A stretch of DNA of 64,000 nt from Gp6-AA40 sp032156805 (GTDB lineage Bacteria > Acidobacteriota > Vicinamibacteria > Vicinamibacterales > UBA2999): NCBI GenBank assembly GCA_032156805.1, contig JALDXQ010000010.1, forward strand, positions 1 to 64,000, in the 5' to 3' direction. The position numbers were made by a program, and so were the translations under genes. The first letter of the stretch is position 1; every line of letters begins with the position of its first letter. This document shows positions 1 through 9,195 of this stretch, piece after piece. The notes under the pieces are model-generated. The model was not told where the DNA came from. It did not search any database and was given only the letters and a program-made list of their open reading frames with translations.

Positions 1-1295
1 CCCTTGTTCACTTCGTCCATCGGTTCGTCCTTGTAGAACTCGTCCATCATGAAGCGGAAATATTTCACGCCGCCATGAATGTTCGGTTCGACGAGGCTGA
101 TGTCACCGACATTGAGATCCTTCCCGGTGGCCGGCATGATCTGCATCACGCCAATGGCACCGACATGGCTCCTGGCCGATTGATTGAGTTGCGACTCCTG
201 GTAGCCTTGCGCGGCCATCAGCAGGTAATCGACGCTGTACTTCTCGCCGTACGTCTGGAACATCTTGACCAGTTCACGCAGCTTCTTGCGCTCGGCTTCG
301 GCCGCCGCATTCTTCACGTACCTGGTGCTCTGCAGGTACCTGCGGTCCATCGTGTTGCCGAATGCGGTGTTCGGGCCGTACTCCTTGACGAACATGTTGG
401 CGGCCTGCAGCATCCTGGGGTTGCCTTTGCGAACGCCGATGGCGATGTCGCCGCCGGTCCGCACCGCCACAGTGGCGTGCGGCCGGATGTCGGGAAGGAC
501 CTTCTGCCAGAACTCGACGACGAAATCGTCGACGACCGTGACGTCCACGAGCCCGGCGTTGACCATCTCGAGGATGTCGTCGTCTTCGAGCGCCTCGGGC
601 GCGAGTTTGATCGTCACAGGCGGCTTGCCTCGACTGGCCAGCGACTTGTTCAACTGCTCGAGGCTCTCGAAGTAACTGCTGCTCTTCCTGACGAACACTT
701 CACGCCCGGAGAGGTCGTCAACCGTTGCGGGCGCGGCGACGTCCTTCGCGGTGACAACGATCTCGGAGACACCGGTGCGGGTGGGGGTACTGAAGTTGGC
801 AAGCTTCTGCCGCTCCGGCGTAATCGTGATCGCCGCGGCCACGAGGTCGACCTTGCCCGCGAGCAACGCCGGAAACAGTTGATCGCGTGAGAGCGGGACC
901 ACGGCAACATGCACCTTCAGGAGCCCGGTCTTCAGCCGCTTGTTCAACTGCTCTTCGAACAGATTGATCGCCTCGGCGCTGATGCCACGCTGCACGCCCC
1001 GGTCGATGAAGTACTGAGTACGGTTGTAGACGACGCCGGCACGAATCAGGCGCCGTTTGACCATCTCGTCGAAGTCGCCGACGAACTCCTGATCGAGGAT
1101 CCCGCGTGACTCATCGGGCAGGGCATCGTAAGGCGACGGCACTTCGGGCAGCGGTTCGTCGTCGGCTGCCCCCTGGCCGGGGGGCGTGGTCGTTGCAGTC
1201 TCCGAAGTCGCTGAAGACGAAGCAGGAGATGAAGCCTGGGAACAACCGACAGCCAGCAGCAACACCGACACGAGCGCAACCTGAGAACTGGACAT
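1..1295 (-). CDS. MltF-like membrane-bound lytic murein transglycosylase (3' end beyond window)
   Basis: The protein starts with a hydrophobic segment ending in a lipobox-like AVGC at about residues 15-18, so it is probably a lipoprotein facing the periplasm. A Ser/Ala/Pro/Thr-rich linker follows. Next comes a domain resembling family 3 solute-binding proteins (GVVYNRTQYF near the start, LVAAAITITPER, then LVDVTVVDDFVVEFW). After it, a transglycosylase SLT-type domain begins (MAAQGYQESQLNQSARS with the catalytic Glu in ESQ, then GAIGVMQIMPATG). This order is that of MltF, which cleaves peptidoglycan glycan strands to 1,6-anhydromuropeptides and is regulated by its solute-binding-like domain. 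The C-terminus lies outside the window, about 430 residues being visible. The ATG is preferred because it opens directly into the signal sequence. It is transcribed away from the subtilase operon. Confidence 0.85.
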   Translation of the reverse strand, partial: MSSSQVALVSVLLLAVGCSQASSPASSSATSETATTTPPGQGAADDEPLPEVPSPYDALPDESRGILDQEFVGDFDEMVKRRLIRAGVVYNRTQYFIDRGVQRGISAEAINLFEEQLNKRLKTGLLKVHVAVVPLSRDQLFPALLAGKVDLVAAAITITPERQKLANFSTPTRTGVSEIVVTAKDVAAPATVDDLSGREVFVRKSSSYFESLEQLNKSLASRGKPPVTIKLAPEALEDDDILEMVNAGLVDVTVVDDFVVEFWQKVLPDIRPHATVAVRTGGDIAIGVRKGNPRMLQAANMFVKEYGPNTAFGNTMDRRYLQSTRYVKNAAAEAERKKLRELVKMFQTYGEKYSVDYLLMAAQGYQESQLNQSARSHVGAIGVMQIMPATGKDLNVGDISLVEPNIHGGVKYFRFMMDEFYKDEPMDEVNK

Positions 1296-1385
1296 TCGAG
1301 GCCTCTGCATCCTTTCCGGTGTGGCCGACATGCCGCGGGATCCACGATATGTCGTGGGCGCTAGGCACACACCCACCCACTATTA

Positions 1386-1414
1386 TTGACGTAACTACGA
1401 CGCGACGGTAAATG
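1386..1414 (+). promoter_or_regulatory. possible sigma70-like promoter for the subtilase/hydrolase pair
   Basis: TTGACG at 1386-1391 and TAAATG at 1409-1414 are separated by 17 bases, which fits a housekeeping promoter, about 130 bases upstream of the subtilase start. A perfect 6-bp inverted repeat with a 4-base loop (1342-1357) lies just upstream. Prediction by eye only. Confidence 0.35.
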
Positions 1415-1547
1415 GAGCACGCATCGTGCCAGGGGGCCACGTGCAAAGGCTGTTCGTCCAGAGTAGTGTCCGCGTTATTACGCAGGGCGATTCGCTACAC
1501 TCCACAGCGGCTGTTCGCACCCGCGCGACCGGCTTCGCGGAGGACCG

Positions 1548-3302
1548 ATGGCAGACGAACCCGAAGACGACCCTAATCGCATACGCAACCGCCTGACGCG
1601 AGTCACGGCGCCGCCGGAGCTCAATCTGCCGGAGAACCGGAAGAAGTGGAAGCTCGAGGACCCCGCCCGGAACAACCGTGGGCCCTATCTCGTGGAGCTG
1701 AACATTCAGCACGCCGGCGGGCTGCCCGGTGCCGAGCAAGCGTTCCTGAAGTTGTACGCCGATCTCTTCGGGAAGCGGACGGCGCCGGCCAGCGATCCGG
1801 ACTCTTCGCTGTACGAGGAAACCGGGCTCGAGCCGACCAGCGTCGGGAAAGGTTATTACCGCTGCGACTTCCAGGTGCGCGAGTGGCGTCGACTCATTGC
1901 CGAAGACGAGCGGCTGGCGCGCGAGCGCCAACTCGAAAATCCCGGGCAGGACGCGATGCGCTACCGCTGCATCTACAAGCTGTGGCCCGACTTCCCTGTT
2001 CGCGGCCAGATCAGCCGCTCAGTGGCGACGATCAAAGCCGATGCCGCCTATCGATCGTTCGACGCCTCGGGCGAGGAGATCACCTGGGCCGTCATCGATT
2101 CCGGCGTCGAGGCGACACATCCCCACTTCGGTCAGGCAGACGAGACGCACGCACTCCGGCATCCGGGCGTGCGCGAACTGCACCGGTGCTTTGGCCCGAC
2201 GTTCAGGCAGGTTGGCGAGGTGCGGGTTCCGGGACATCTGGCCGATCCGGATCGCAACCCGGCGATGCAGTCGGAGACAAGGGACACGCTGGTTGCCGAG
2301 CACGTCAAGTGGGCCCTCAGCGATCACTTTGGCCATGGCACGCACGTCTCAGGCGTCATTACCGGTAAGCCACCCGCGGTGCCGGTCGTCGTCCTTCGCC
2401 GTGAGGCGGCGATTGACGTTACTCATATCGACAACGACGAGTTGGCGCAACGCAAGGAGACCCGCGCCAAGGAGGTCTCCGAACCGGAGCGCAGCCGCTT
2501 TCACGGCATCGCCCCCCAGTGCCGCATCGTCAGCCTGCGCGTGCTTGACGAGAACGGCGAAGGACGATCGAGCGATGTCATTCGCGCGCTCGAGTACATC
2601 CGCGAGAAGCTGAATGACAACCCGAAGATGTTGCGCGTCCACGGCGTCAATCTCAGTGTCGGCTACGAGTTCGACGCGGAGATGTTCGCGTGCGGACAGA
2701 GCCCGCTCTGCAACGAGGTCAATCGGCTGGTCCAGTCGGGTGTGGTCGTCGTGACCGCCGCGGGCAACACCGGGTACGGCACCGTGAACGCACAAACGCG
2801 GGCGGCCAAGGTCGGCTTGTCGAACACGATCAACGATCCGGGGAATGCCGAACTTGCCATCACGGTTGGCGCCACGCATCGCGAGTCGCCCCATACCTAT
2901 GGGGTCTCGTATTTTTCGTCGAAGGGACCAACCGGCGATGGGCGCCTGAAGCCGGACATCGTCGCCCCGGGCGAACGCATCCTTTCGTGCGCCGCTGGCA
3001 AGAAGCTGGAAAGCGCGATGGCAGAACTCCAGACACCGGCAGGGACGCCAGCAGCAGTGCCAGCAGCGGTTGGTTCGACGCCGACGGCTCGCGCCTACTA
3101 CGTCGAGGACACCGGGACCAGCATGGCAGCGCCGCACGTCTCCGGCGCCATTGCCGCATTCCTGTCAGTCCGGCGGGAGTTCATCGGCCGACCGCTCGAG
3201 GTCAAGCGCATCTTCCTCGAGAGCGCCATCCCACTCGGGCGTGAACGCTACTTCGAGGGCCACGGCCTCCTCGATCTGATGAAGGCCATTCAGTCTGTGT
3301 GA
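1548..3302 (+). CDS. S8 family serine peptidase (subtilase), probably cytoplasmic
   Basis: 584 residues. The subtilisin triad is complete: Asp184 in WAVIDSGVEATHP, His263 in HFGHGTHVSGV and Ser525 in GTSMAAPHVSGA, with the oxyanion Asn in VVVTAAGNTG. The first ~170 residues are an uncharacterised hydrophilic domain, and no signal peptide is visible, so unlike most subtilases this one looks intracellular. A long charged insertion separates His from the IAPQCRIVSLRVLDENG strand. A GGAGG ribosome site lies five bases upstream of the ATG. The alpha/beta hydrolase starts only 7 bases downstream, so the two are probably one transcript. The pair may process proteins or peptides intracellularly; the substrate is unknown. 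Confidence 0.9.
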   Translation: MADEPEDDPNRIRNRLTRVTAPPELNLPENRKKWKLEDPARNNRGPYLVELNIQHAGGLPGAEQAFLKLYADLFGKRTAPASDPDSSLYEETGLEPTSVGKGYYRCDFQVREWRRLIAEDERLARERQLENPGQDAMRYRCIYKLWPDFPVRGQISRSVATIKADAAYRSFDASGEEITWAVIDSGVEATHPHFGQADETHALRHPGVRELHRCFGPTFRQVGEVRVPGHLADPDRNPAMQSETRDTLVAEHVKWALSDHFGHGTHVSGVITGKPPAVPVVVLRREAAIDVTHIDNDELAQRKETRAKEVSEPERSRFHGIAPQCRIVSLRVLDENGEGRSSDVIRALEYIREKLNDNPKMLRVHGVNLSVGYEFDAEMFACGQSPLCNEVNRLVQSGVVVVTAAGNTGYGTVNAQTRAAKVGLSNTINDPGNAELAITVGATHRESPHTYGVSYFSSKGPTGDGRLKPDIVAPGERILSCAAGKKLESAMAELQTPAGTPAAVPAAVGSTPTARAYYVEDTGTSMAAPHVSGAIAAFLSVRREFIGRPLEVKRIFLESAIPLGRERYFEGHGLLDLMKAIQSV

Positions 3303-3309
3303 GGTTCAT

Positions 3310-4632
3310 ATGGCTGTCACATCGCAGTTCGATGTCGAGTTTCGCAAGGACGGCACCATCCATGACGCGAACGAGGTCGCAGCGGTTCTCGACGGCCTGA
3401 CCGGGCTGAACGACCTGATCGTCCTGGCACATGGCTGGAACAACGACAAAGCCGATGCGAAGTCGCTGTACGACAGGTTCATCGCCAGCGCCGAACAGGT
3501 CGCCGCTGCCGGCGTTGTCGACGGCGTGCAGCCACGCCGTGTCGGTGTGGTTCGGATGTACTGGCCGAGCAAGCGATTCGCCGATGCCGACCTGATCCCC
3601 GGAGGTGGCGCGGCAAGCGTGGGCGAGGCCACTACCGCCAGCCGGGCGTCGCTCACACGGGTGCTCGACGAACTGAAGCGCGACCCTGTCCTCCTCGGCG
3701 GGACGGACGTGGATGAGACCAAACGCGTCCACGTGGATCGCGCGCAGTCGCTGATTCCGGCGCTGTCATCGTCGGCGGATGCACGTCGCGAGTTCGTCCA
3801 GTCGCTTCGTGCCCTGCTCAACCCTGACGAGAGCAGTGCTGAAGATGGTTCGCTCGAGTTCTTCACCAGTGATCCGGAAGCGCTGTTCCAGAGCCTGAGC
3901 GCCCAGGTGAAGTTCGTGCCGGGAAGCAGTGCAGGCGGCGCGACCTCGAGGACTGCCGGGGGCGCGGCGAACTTCATCACTGATGCGGCCGAGGGCGTGA
4001 CGAGCGCGGCACGCCGCATTGCCAACTACGCGACCTACTATCAGATGAAAACGCGCGCCGGAACGGTCGGTCGCACAGGTGTCGGGCTGATGCTGGGGCG
4101 CATCAGGGAGAAGCGTCCGGACCTTCCCGTCCACCTCGTTGGTCACAGCTTCGGCGCCCGGCTGGTGACCGCTGCGGCAGCCACACTCGAACCGGGCAGC
4201 AAGCCCGTGAGCATGATGCTGCTGCAGGCCGCGTTCTCTCACAACTGCTTCGCCGCGAAGTTCGATGGAAAGAACGACGGTGCTTTTCGCACGGTGGTCC
4301 AGGATCGCCGCCTCTCGGGGCCCATCCTGATCACGCACACCAAGAACGACACGGCCGTCGGCATCGCCTATCCGCTGGCATCACGCCTCGCCAACGATGC
4401 CGCGGCGGCCCTGGGCGACGAGAACGACCCGTACGGTGGCCTGGGCCGGAACGGCGCCCAGCGGACACAGGAGGCGATCGCAGGCGAGCTCTTCGATCTT
4501 GACGGGCAGTATGCCTTCACGCCCGGCTCGGTGTTCAACCTGCGCGCGGATCGCTTCATCAACGGCCACAGCGACATCACCGGCCACCAGGTCACCTATG
4601 CCCTCTGGCAGGGCGTGCTCGCTGGCAGTTAG
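3310..4632 (+). CDS. alpha/beta hydrolase of unknown substrate
   Basis: 440 residues. The nucleophile elbow is VGHSFGARLVTAAA with Ser280, and the N-terminal strand LIVLAHGWNND supplies an HG oxyanion motif. A candidate acid is the Asp in ILITHTKNDTAVG, and a late His sits in FINGHSDITGH. About 200 residues between HGW and the elbow form a long lid or insertion, including a Gly/Ala-rich stretch around residues 200-240. No signal peptide is seen. It is the second gene of a two-gene operon with the subtilase. Its stop overlaps the stop of the convergent histidine kinase by two bases. A lipase, esterase or amidase role cannot be separated from sequence alone. Confidence 0.8.
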   Translation: MAVTSQFDVEFRKDGTIHDANEVAAVLDGLTGLNDLIVLAHGWNNDKADAKSLYDRFIASAEQVAAAGVVDGVQPRRVGVVRMYWPSKRFADADLIPGGGAASVGEATTASRASLTRVLDELKRDPVLLGGTDVDETKRVHVDRAQSLIPALSSSADARREFVQSLRALLNPDESSAEDGSLEFFTSDPEALFQSLSAQVKFVPGSSAGGATSRTAGGAANFITDAAEGVTSAARRIANYATYYQMKTRAGTVGRTGVGLMLGRIREKRPDLPVHLVGHSFGARLVTAAAATLEPGSKPVSMMLLQAAFSHNCFAAKFDGKNDGAFRTVVQDRRLSGPILITHTKNDTAVGIAYPLASRLANDAAAALGDENDPYGGLGRNGAQRTQEAIAGELFDLDGQYAFTPGSVFNLRADRFINGHSDITGHQVTYALWQGVLAGS

Positions 4633-6278
4633 TCCAGCGGCGGCGAGGACGGGACCGAACCGGATCGGGCCAACTCCGCGACGGTCGCGACGAACGCCGC
4701 AGGGTCCATCGGCTTGGAGATGTGCCGCTGGAAGCCGGCATGGAGAGCCCGCGCCACGTCATCGGACGTCGCATATCCGGTAACGGCCACGGCCGGAATC
4801 CGACCGAGTTCAGCGTCGAGCGCCCGGATGCGCCGCATCAACTGATAGCCGTCTTCCGTCGGCATCCCGAGGTCGGAGACGATGACGTGCGGCCGGAGGC
4901 CGGGTGGCGTTTCGCGCAGGACCGACAGCGCCTCGGCACTTGACGAGACCGCTCGCACGTCCGCACCGCAGTGCTCCAGCACGGCCTGCGAGAGATCTCG
5001 CGCGTCGGTCTCGTCGTCGATGAGGAGCACGCGGACGCCGGCCAGAGATGCCATCGACTCGTCCTGGCGCCCCTCCCCTTCCACGCGATCGTCAATTTCC
5101 TGAGACGGGGCCGTCGGGAGGTCGATCGTGAACGTTGCGCCTTTCCCCTCGCCTTCGCTATGGGCTCGAACGGAGCCGCCGTGCAGCTCGATCAAATCGT
5201 GCACGAGCGACAGCCCTACCCCGAGACCGCCGTGACGACGTGAGCTCGACGCATCGGCCTGGCGAAAGCGCTCGAAGACGTGCGGAAGGAAATCCTGGCT
5301 GATTCCGTGGCCCGTGTCGCTCACGACGATCCGCACGAACTTGCCGTTCATGGCGACTCGCACGTCGATCGAGCCGCCAGAATCAGTGAACTTCAGTGCG
5401 TTCGACAGCAGATTCCAGATCACCTGCTGGAGACGATCCTGGTCACCGAGGATGCTTGGTGTCCGGGGGTCGAGATACGTGCGAAGCGTGATTCGCTTGG
5501 CGTGAGCGGGCGGCATCACCACATCAACCGCTGCGAGCACAACCTTCACGACGTCCACCGGCCGCATGTCGAGACGGAGTTTGCCGGTGGCAATCCGCGC
5601 CATGTCGAGCATGTCGTCGATTATGCGCGCCTGCGACGAAGCGTTGCGCTCGATCACATGCAGCGCGCGTTCGAGCAGGTTGCGGTCTATGCTGTCACGA
5701 CCGATCAGGATGCGCGCCCAGCCGAGAACGGCGTTGAGCGGCGTGCGAATCTCGTGTGACAGCGTCGACAGGAACTCGTCCTTCGCGCGCAGCGCGCTCT
5801 CGGCAATCGCCCGCGCCAGCCGCTGAGACTCGATCTGCTTGCGCAGCGTGGATTCGCTGGCGATGCGATCGCTGACATCCTCGACGATGGTGACGGTCCC
5901 CACCAGGGCGCCGGCATCGCTCAACGGCCCGATCCGTGCGCTTTGCGGCATGTGGGTGAAGCCAAGATCGAGGTTCGTCGGCGGCAACGCGACAACGAAG
6001 CGGTGCAAGGCATGGGACAGAATGGTGACGCGCCCTTCCAGAGCGCTCTGGTAGTACTCCTTGATCCCGCGTTCCACGATCTCGGGATACAACTCCAGCA
6101 GTGACCGTCCGATGACGTCGGACGCCGTTCGACCCGAATGGATTTCCATCCATCGGTTCCACAGCAGCACTCTCAGCTGAAGATCGGTCGCGAAGAAACC
6201 CTGGTGAGTGTCCTCGGTCACGCACCTGACAACCGATGCGTGGAGCCCTGCAAAATCCGACGCAGTATCGACGCTCAT
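4629..6278 (-). CDS. PAS-containing hybrid sensor histidine kinase with C-terminal receiver
   Basis: 549 residues. An N-terminal PAS-like sensor (about 1-165) is followed by an HisKA domain with the phospho-acceptor His in STLSHEIRTPLNAVLGW. A HATPase domain follows (NLLSNALKFTDSGG, VSDTGHGI, GLGVGLSLV), then a C-terminal receiver (VLLIDDETDA, phospho-Asp in VIVSDLGMP, Lys in ISKPMD). No transmembrane segment is seen, so it is cytosolic. It is the last gene of the chemosensory operon, and its ATG lies 7 bases after the CheC stop. A longer TTG-initiated form overlapping cheC is possible but lacks support. Its sensor resembles that of the PAS-HEAT protein in the same operon, so both may read the same cue. 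Confidence 0.88.
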   Translation of the reverse strand: MSVDTASDFAGLHASVVRCVTEDTHQGFFATDLQLRVLLWNRWMEIHSGRTASDVIGRSLLELYPEIVERGIKEYYQSALEGRVTILSHALHRFVVALPPTNLDLGFTHMPQSARIGPLSDAGALVGTVTIVEDVSDRIASESTLRKQIESQRLARAIAESALRAKDEFLSTLSHEIRTPLNAVLGWARILIGRDSIDRNLLERALHVIERNASSQARIIDDMLDMARIATGKLRLDMRPVDVVKVVLAAVDVVMPPAHAKRITLRTYLDPRTPSILGDQDRLQQVIWNLLSNALKFTDSGGSIDVRVAMNGKFVRIVVSDTGHGISQDFLPHVFERFRQADASSSRRHGGLGVGLSLVHDLIELHGGSVRAHSEGEGKGATFTIDLPTAPSQEIDDRVEGEGRQDESMASLAGVRVLLIDDETDARDLSQAVLEHCGADVRAVSSSAEALSVLRETPPGLRPHVIVSDLGMPTEDGYQLMRRIRALDAELGRIPAVAVTGYATSDDVARALHAGFQRHISKPMDPAAFVATVAELARSGSVPSSPPLD

Positions 6279-6285
6279 CGCGGCG

Positions 6286-6909
6286 CTAGTCTTGTGCACG
6301 CTGGTTAGATTCCCAGCGCTCGAGCGCGCGAATGAGGCGCTCAATCGAGGCCACGCCCAGCACGATCACCAGATATCCCGTCAGGCTGCTGTTTCGGAGG
6401 CGAAACGCGGCGTGCACGATGAGCGCGTAACGAAGACCCTGCCGCCCGACGGCGATCGACCCGACGATCCCCTCGAGCGTCTCGAGCGAAAGGTGGGGCA
6501 CTGAAAACGACACCTGGACTTTCAGGAGATTGCCAAATGTCCCGAGGCAGGCGTTTAGCAGGATGTTGCCGATTTCGGTCAACACCTCGCGCGCCGAGCG
6601 ATCGATCTCGAGCGGCAGGGCCGGCTCGTTGGTGAGCAGTTCCTTGAGGATGGCAGCGCTGTTCTGGTCGAGCACCAGCAGGGCGTCGCCTTCGACCGGA
6701 CCCGAGAAGATCTGGTGGACGCTCGCCACCTCGTTCTGCACCAGCGGGCGGAGATACTCTCCCATCTGCTCGATGGGACACATCGTGATCTCCGGCACCT
6801 CGAGCTGAACACGATGGCCGGTCAGCTTCGACAGTGCCGCGGCGGCGCGACCGAACCCGATGTTGATCAGCTCGCCGAGTGCGTCCTGTTGAAGAGAGGT
6901 CAGGTCCAC
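6286..6909 (-). CDS. cheC: CheC-family CheY-P phosphatase
   Basis: 207 residues. CheC enzymes dephosphorylate CheY-P using paired Glu/Asn motifs. Here both copies are present: DALGELINIGFGRAAAALSK near the N-terminus and VLTEIGNILLNACLG around residues 110-125, each with the E-x2-N arrangement. The GTG start overlaps the stop of the upstream cheY, indicating translational coupling to its presumed substrate. The C-terminal ~30 residues form a hydrophobic/charged helix (VLGVASIERLIRALERW) similar to that in CheC/CheX-like proteins of deep-branching bacteria. With no CheZ visible, this is the likely phosphatase of the pathway. Confidence 0.85.
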   Translation of the reverse strand: MDLTSLQQDALGELINIGFGRAAAALSKLTGHRVQLEVPEITMCPIEQMGEYLRPLVQNEVASVHQIFSGPVEGDALLVLDQNSAAILKELLTNEPALPLEIDRSAREVLTEIGNILLNACLGTFGNLLKVQVSFSVPHLSLETLEGIVGSIAVGRQGLRYALIVHAAFRLRNSSLTGYLVIVLGVASIERLIRALERWESNQRAQD

Positions 6910-7277
6910 TAGCGCCTCCCGCCCAGCACAGCGTCGAGCGTTCCGAGAATTTCGTCGCGATCGAACGGCTTGGTAATGAAGGCTTTGGCGCCCGCCTGCC
7001 CCACCAGTTCCTGCGACGATGTTTGCACGTCGGCAGACACGACCACTACCTTGGCTGTCGGATCCAGCTGGCGGATCTTCTCGAGTACGTCGAGCCCATA
7101 CATGCCGCGCATGACCAGGTCGAGGAGCACGATGTCCGGCTTGTCCAGGAAGTAACGCTCGAGCGCGCTGAGCCCATCCTCGGCTTCGGCCACCTCACAG
7201 TCGGCGGACTCGAGGATCTGCCGCAGGTTGCGCCTCGCCAGCGCCGAATCGTCGACGATCAGTACCCTCGTCTTCAT
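6909..7277 (-). CDS. cheY: CheY-like single-domain response regulator
   Basis: 122 residues forming a lone receiver domain. The acidic pocket is in VLIVDDSALARRN, the phospho-accepting Asp in IVLLDLVMRGMYGLDVL, the switch Ser/Thr position in VVVVSAD and the conserved Lys in FITKPFDRDE. There is no output domain. It overlaps cheB upstream by four bases and cheC downstream by three, placing it between methylesterase and phosphatase. It is the second CheY of the operon (the other is at 16584-16967). The two probably have different partners, one an output and one a phosphate sink or adaptation regulator, but which is which cannot be read from sequence. Confidence 0.88.
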   Translation of the reverse strand: MKTRVLIVDDSALARRNLRQILESADCEVAEAEDGLSALERYFLDKPDIVLLDLVMRGMYGLDVLEKIRQLDPTAKVVVVSADVQTSSQELVGQAGAKAFITKPFDRDEILGTLDAVLGGRR

Positions 7278-8305
7278 ATGCGTTGCATGATCGCGGCCGT
7301 CATGCGATCCAATGGAACGGCTTCATCGCTGAGGCCGGCCTCGACAACCGATCGGGGCATCCCGTACACAACGCATGTCTCCTCGGCTTCGGTGAGCACC
7401 GCGCCACCTCGAGCCTTGATCCAGGCGGCACCGTCGCGCCCGTCAGCGCCCATGCCGGTCATCACGACACCGAGCACACGGTCACCGTATACATCAGCTG
7501 CAGATTGAAACAGCACGTCAACCGACGGCCGATGAGGTGTGTCGAGAGGTCGGATATCGAGTCGAACGCTCGTTTCGCCCTCGCCGTTGCGGTGAAGCGT
7601 CAGGTGTCGTCCGGCCGGTGCGATGAGCACCAGGCCGGGTCGCAGAACTTCGCCGTCGCGCGCCTCGGTCACGGTGAGGGCCGAGCTCTCGTCGAGCCGC
7701 TTCGCGTAGGCCTCTGTATACCCGATCGGCATGTGCAGCACAACAACGAGCGGGACGGGAAAGTCGGCCGGGAATCGCGGGATGACCGACTTCAGCCCTT
7801 GCGGCCCCCCGGTCGAGACGCCAAGCACGACGACTTCGAAGCGCCCGCTGAACGTCGTCGGTGGCAGCGGCGCGCTCGGCGACACCTCACGAACCCGGCC
7901 GAGTGGTGCCTCCGCCGCGGCAACGATCTTGGACACCAGCTCTTCCCCGAGGTCGTACACCTTCTCGGTGGCCAGCGCGGTCGGCTTCTGAACGAAATCG
8001 ATCGCGCCGGCATCGAGACCGCTCAGGACCCGCTCGCTCGACTCCGCGGCGATGCTGACAATCACGATGGGCACGGGGCGCGCGGCCATCTGGCGGCGAA
8101 TGAACTCGACGCCGCCGACGCCCGGCATGATCAAATCGCAGGTCACCACATCCGGCTCCAGCCGCTGCACCATCTCGAGCGCGTCTTCGCCGTCGCGGGC
8201 GGTTCCGACCACCTCGATGGCGGATTCGCGCGCGAGCATTTCCTTCACAACCTTGCGGATATAGGCGGAATCGTCAACGACCAGCACACGCAGGGGTCGC
8301 TTCAT
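7274..8305 (-). CDS. cheB: CheB protein-glutamate methylesterase/glutamine deamidase
   Basis: 343 residues. An N-terminal receiver (VLVVDDSAYIRK, Asp in VVTCDLIMPGVGG, Lys in FVQKPT) is joined by an Ala/Pro linker to a CheB catalytic domain. The active-site residues are visible: Ser in VLGVSTGGPQGL, His in VVVLHMPIGYTEAYAKRLD and Asp in VVMTGMGADGRDGA. It removes methyl groups from, or deamidates, MCP glutamyl sites. The ATG inside an ATGA overlap with cheR is the preferred start because the receiver begins immediately after it. The in-frame extension upstream, running to 8443, reads as antisense-like low-quality sequence. Confidence 0.93.
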   Translation of the reverse strand: MKRPLRVLVVDDSAYIRKVVKEMLARESAIEVVGTARDGEDALEMVQRLEPDVVTCDLIMPGVGGVEFIRRQMAARPVPIVIVSIAAESSERVLSGLDAGAIDFVQKPTALATEKVYDLGEELVSKIVAAAEAPLGRVREVSPSAPLPPTTFSGRFEVVVLGVSTGGPQGLKSVIPRFPADFPVPLVVVLHMPIGYTEAYAKRLDESSALTVTEARDGEVLRPGLVLIAPAGRHLTLHRNGEGETSVRLDIRPLDTPHRPSVDVLFQSAADVYGDRVLGVVMTGMGADGRDGAAWIKARGGAVLTEAEETCVVYGMPRSVVEAGLSDEAVPLDRMTAAIMQRI

Positions 8306-9186
8306 GAAGCCCTTCCGATTGATGGCGCCACGGGGTCCGGGACCATCCCACCTGCGCCTTTCACATACATGAATGCGCCACCGATGTCCTTCAGTTCGAA
8401 TGCGACCGTGCGGCGCAGCAGCGACTCCGCTGCGCCGACGCACAAGTACCCGGGCGCCGGCATCGTCCGTTCGAAGACGGCCAGGACACGTCGAATGCTC
8501 TCGTCAGAGAAATAGATGAACACGTTCCGGCAGAACACGACTGGCGCCGACGCGTGGCGCGTGATCTCGTCTTCGGCCAGCAGGTTGACGATGTCGTAGG
8601 ACACCCGGTGCTGGAGTTCGGGCGCGACGGTCCACTGATCGTCGTCACGGACGAAGTACTTTTCGTGCAGGGCGGGCGGCAGGCTGCGGAACGCACGCTG
8701 GCCGTAGCGCCCTCGTTTCGCGCGGGCGATAGCCTCCGGGCTGGCATCGCTGGCGATCAATTCGATTGGCAGCCGCGCGAACCAACCGGCCTCCTCCAAC
8801 AGCATCGCGAGCGTCAGTGGTTCTTCACCGGTGGCGCAGGGGACGCTCCAGATCCTCAATCTGCTCGAACCGTCTCGCGCCAGCTGGGGTACGACGACAT
8901 CGACGACCGCTCGTAATTGATCGATTTCACGCCAGAAATAGGTTTCACGGACCGCCAGCGCGTCCATCACGCTGGACCACTCTCCCTGATCCTCCGAATA
9001 CTTCAGAAAGTAGTAATAGTCCATGAACGAGCCCAGCCCGCGGGCCACGACCAGGGGTGCCAACCGATCGGCCAGGTGATCGAACTGGGACGCATCGTAG
9101 AAAAGTCCGAGCCGCTGGTGGATCAAGTCGCGGAGAACCTGTGTGACACTGCCCGAGAGCCCGAGAGAATCAGCGCGATACCGCAT
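8302..9186 (-). CDS. cheR: CheR MCP glutamate O-methyltransferase
   Basis: 294 residues. The short N-terminal helical domain (VTQVLRDLIHQRLGLFYD) is followed by an SAM-binding Rossmann domain with IWSVPCATGEEPLTLAML as motif I, a second motif in ELIASDASPEAIARAKRGRY, and FCRNVFIYFSDESIRRVL, a hallmark of CheR. It methylates glutamates on the cytosolic MCP encoded upstream. There are no C-terminal TPRs or pentapeptide tether. It overlaps cheB by four bases, so adaptation enzymes are co-translated. Confidence 0.93.
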   Translation of the reverse strand: MRYRADSLGLSGSVTQVLRDLIHQRLGLFYDASQFDHLADRLAPLVVARGLGSFMDYYYFLKYSEDQGEWSSVMDALAVRETYFWREIDQLRAVVDVVVPQLARDGSSRLRIWSVPCATGEEPLTLAMLLEEAGWFARLPIELIASDASPEAIARAKRGRYGQRAFRSLPPALHEKYFVRDDDQWTVAPELQHRVSYDIVNLLAEDEITRHASAPVVFCRNVFIYFSDESIRRVLAVFERTMPAPGYLCVGAAESLLRRTVAFELKDIGGAFMYVKGAGGMVPDPVAPSIGRAS

Positions 9187-9195
9187 CGGTGTCCG

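Noticed and set aside
6279..6344. Longer TTG-initiated start for the hybrid histidine kinase
   Set aside because: It would overlap cheC by 59 bases and adds no conserved sequence; the ATG at 6278 fits operon spacing.
7283..8515. 410-codon frame opposite cheB
   Set aside because: Shadow of a well-supported CheB gene; composition is typical of an antisense frame.
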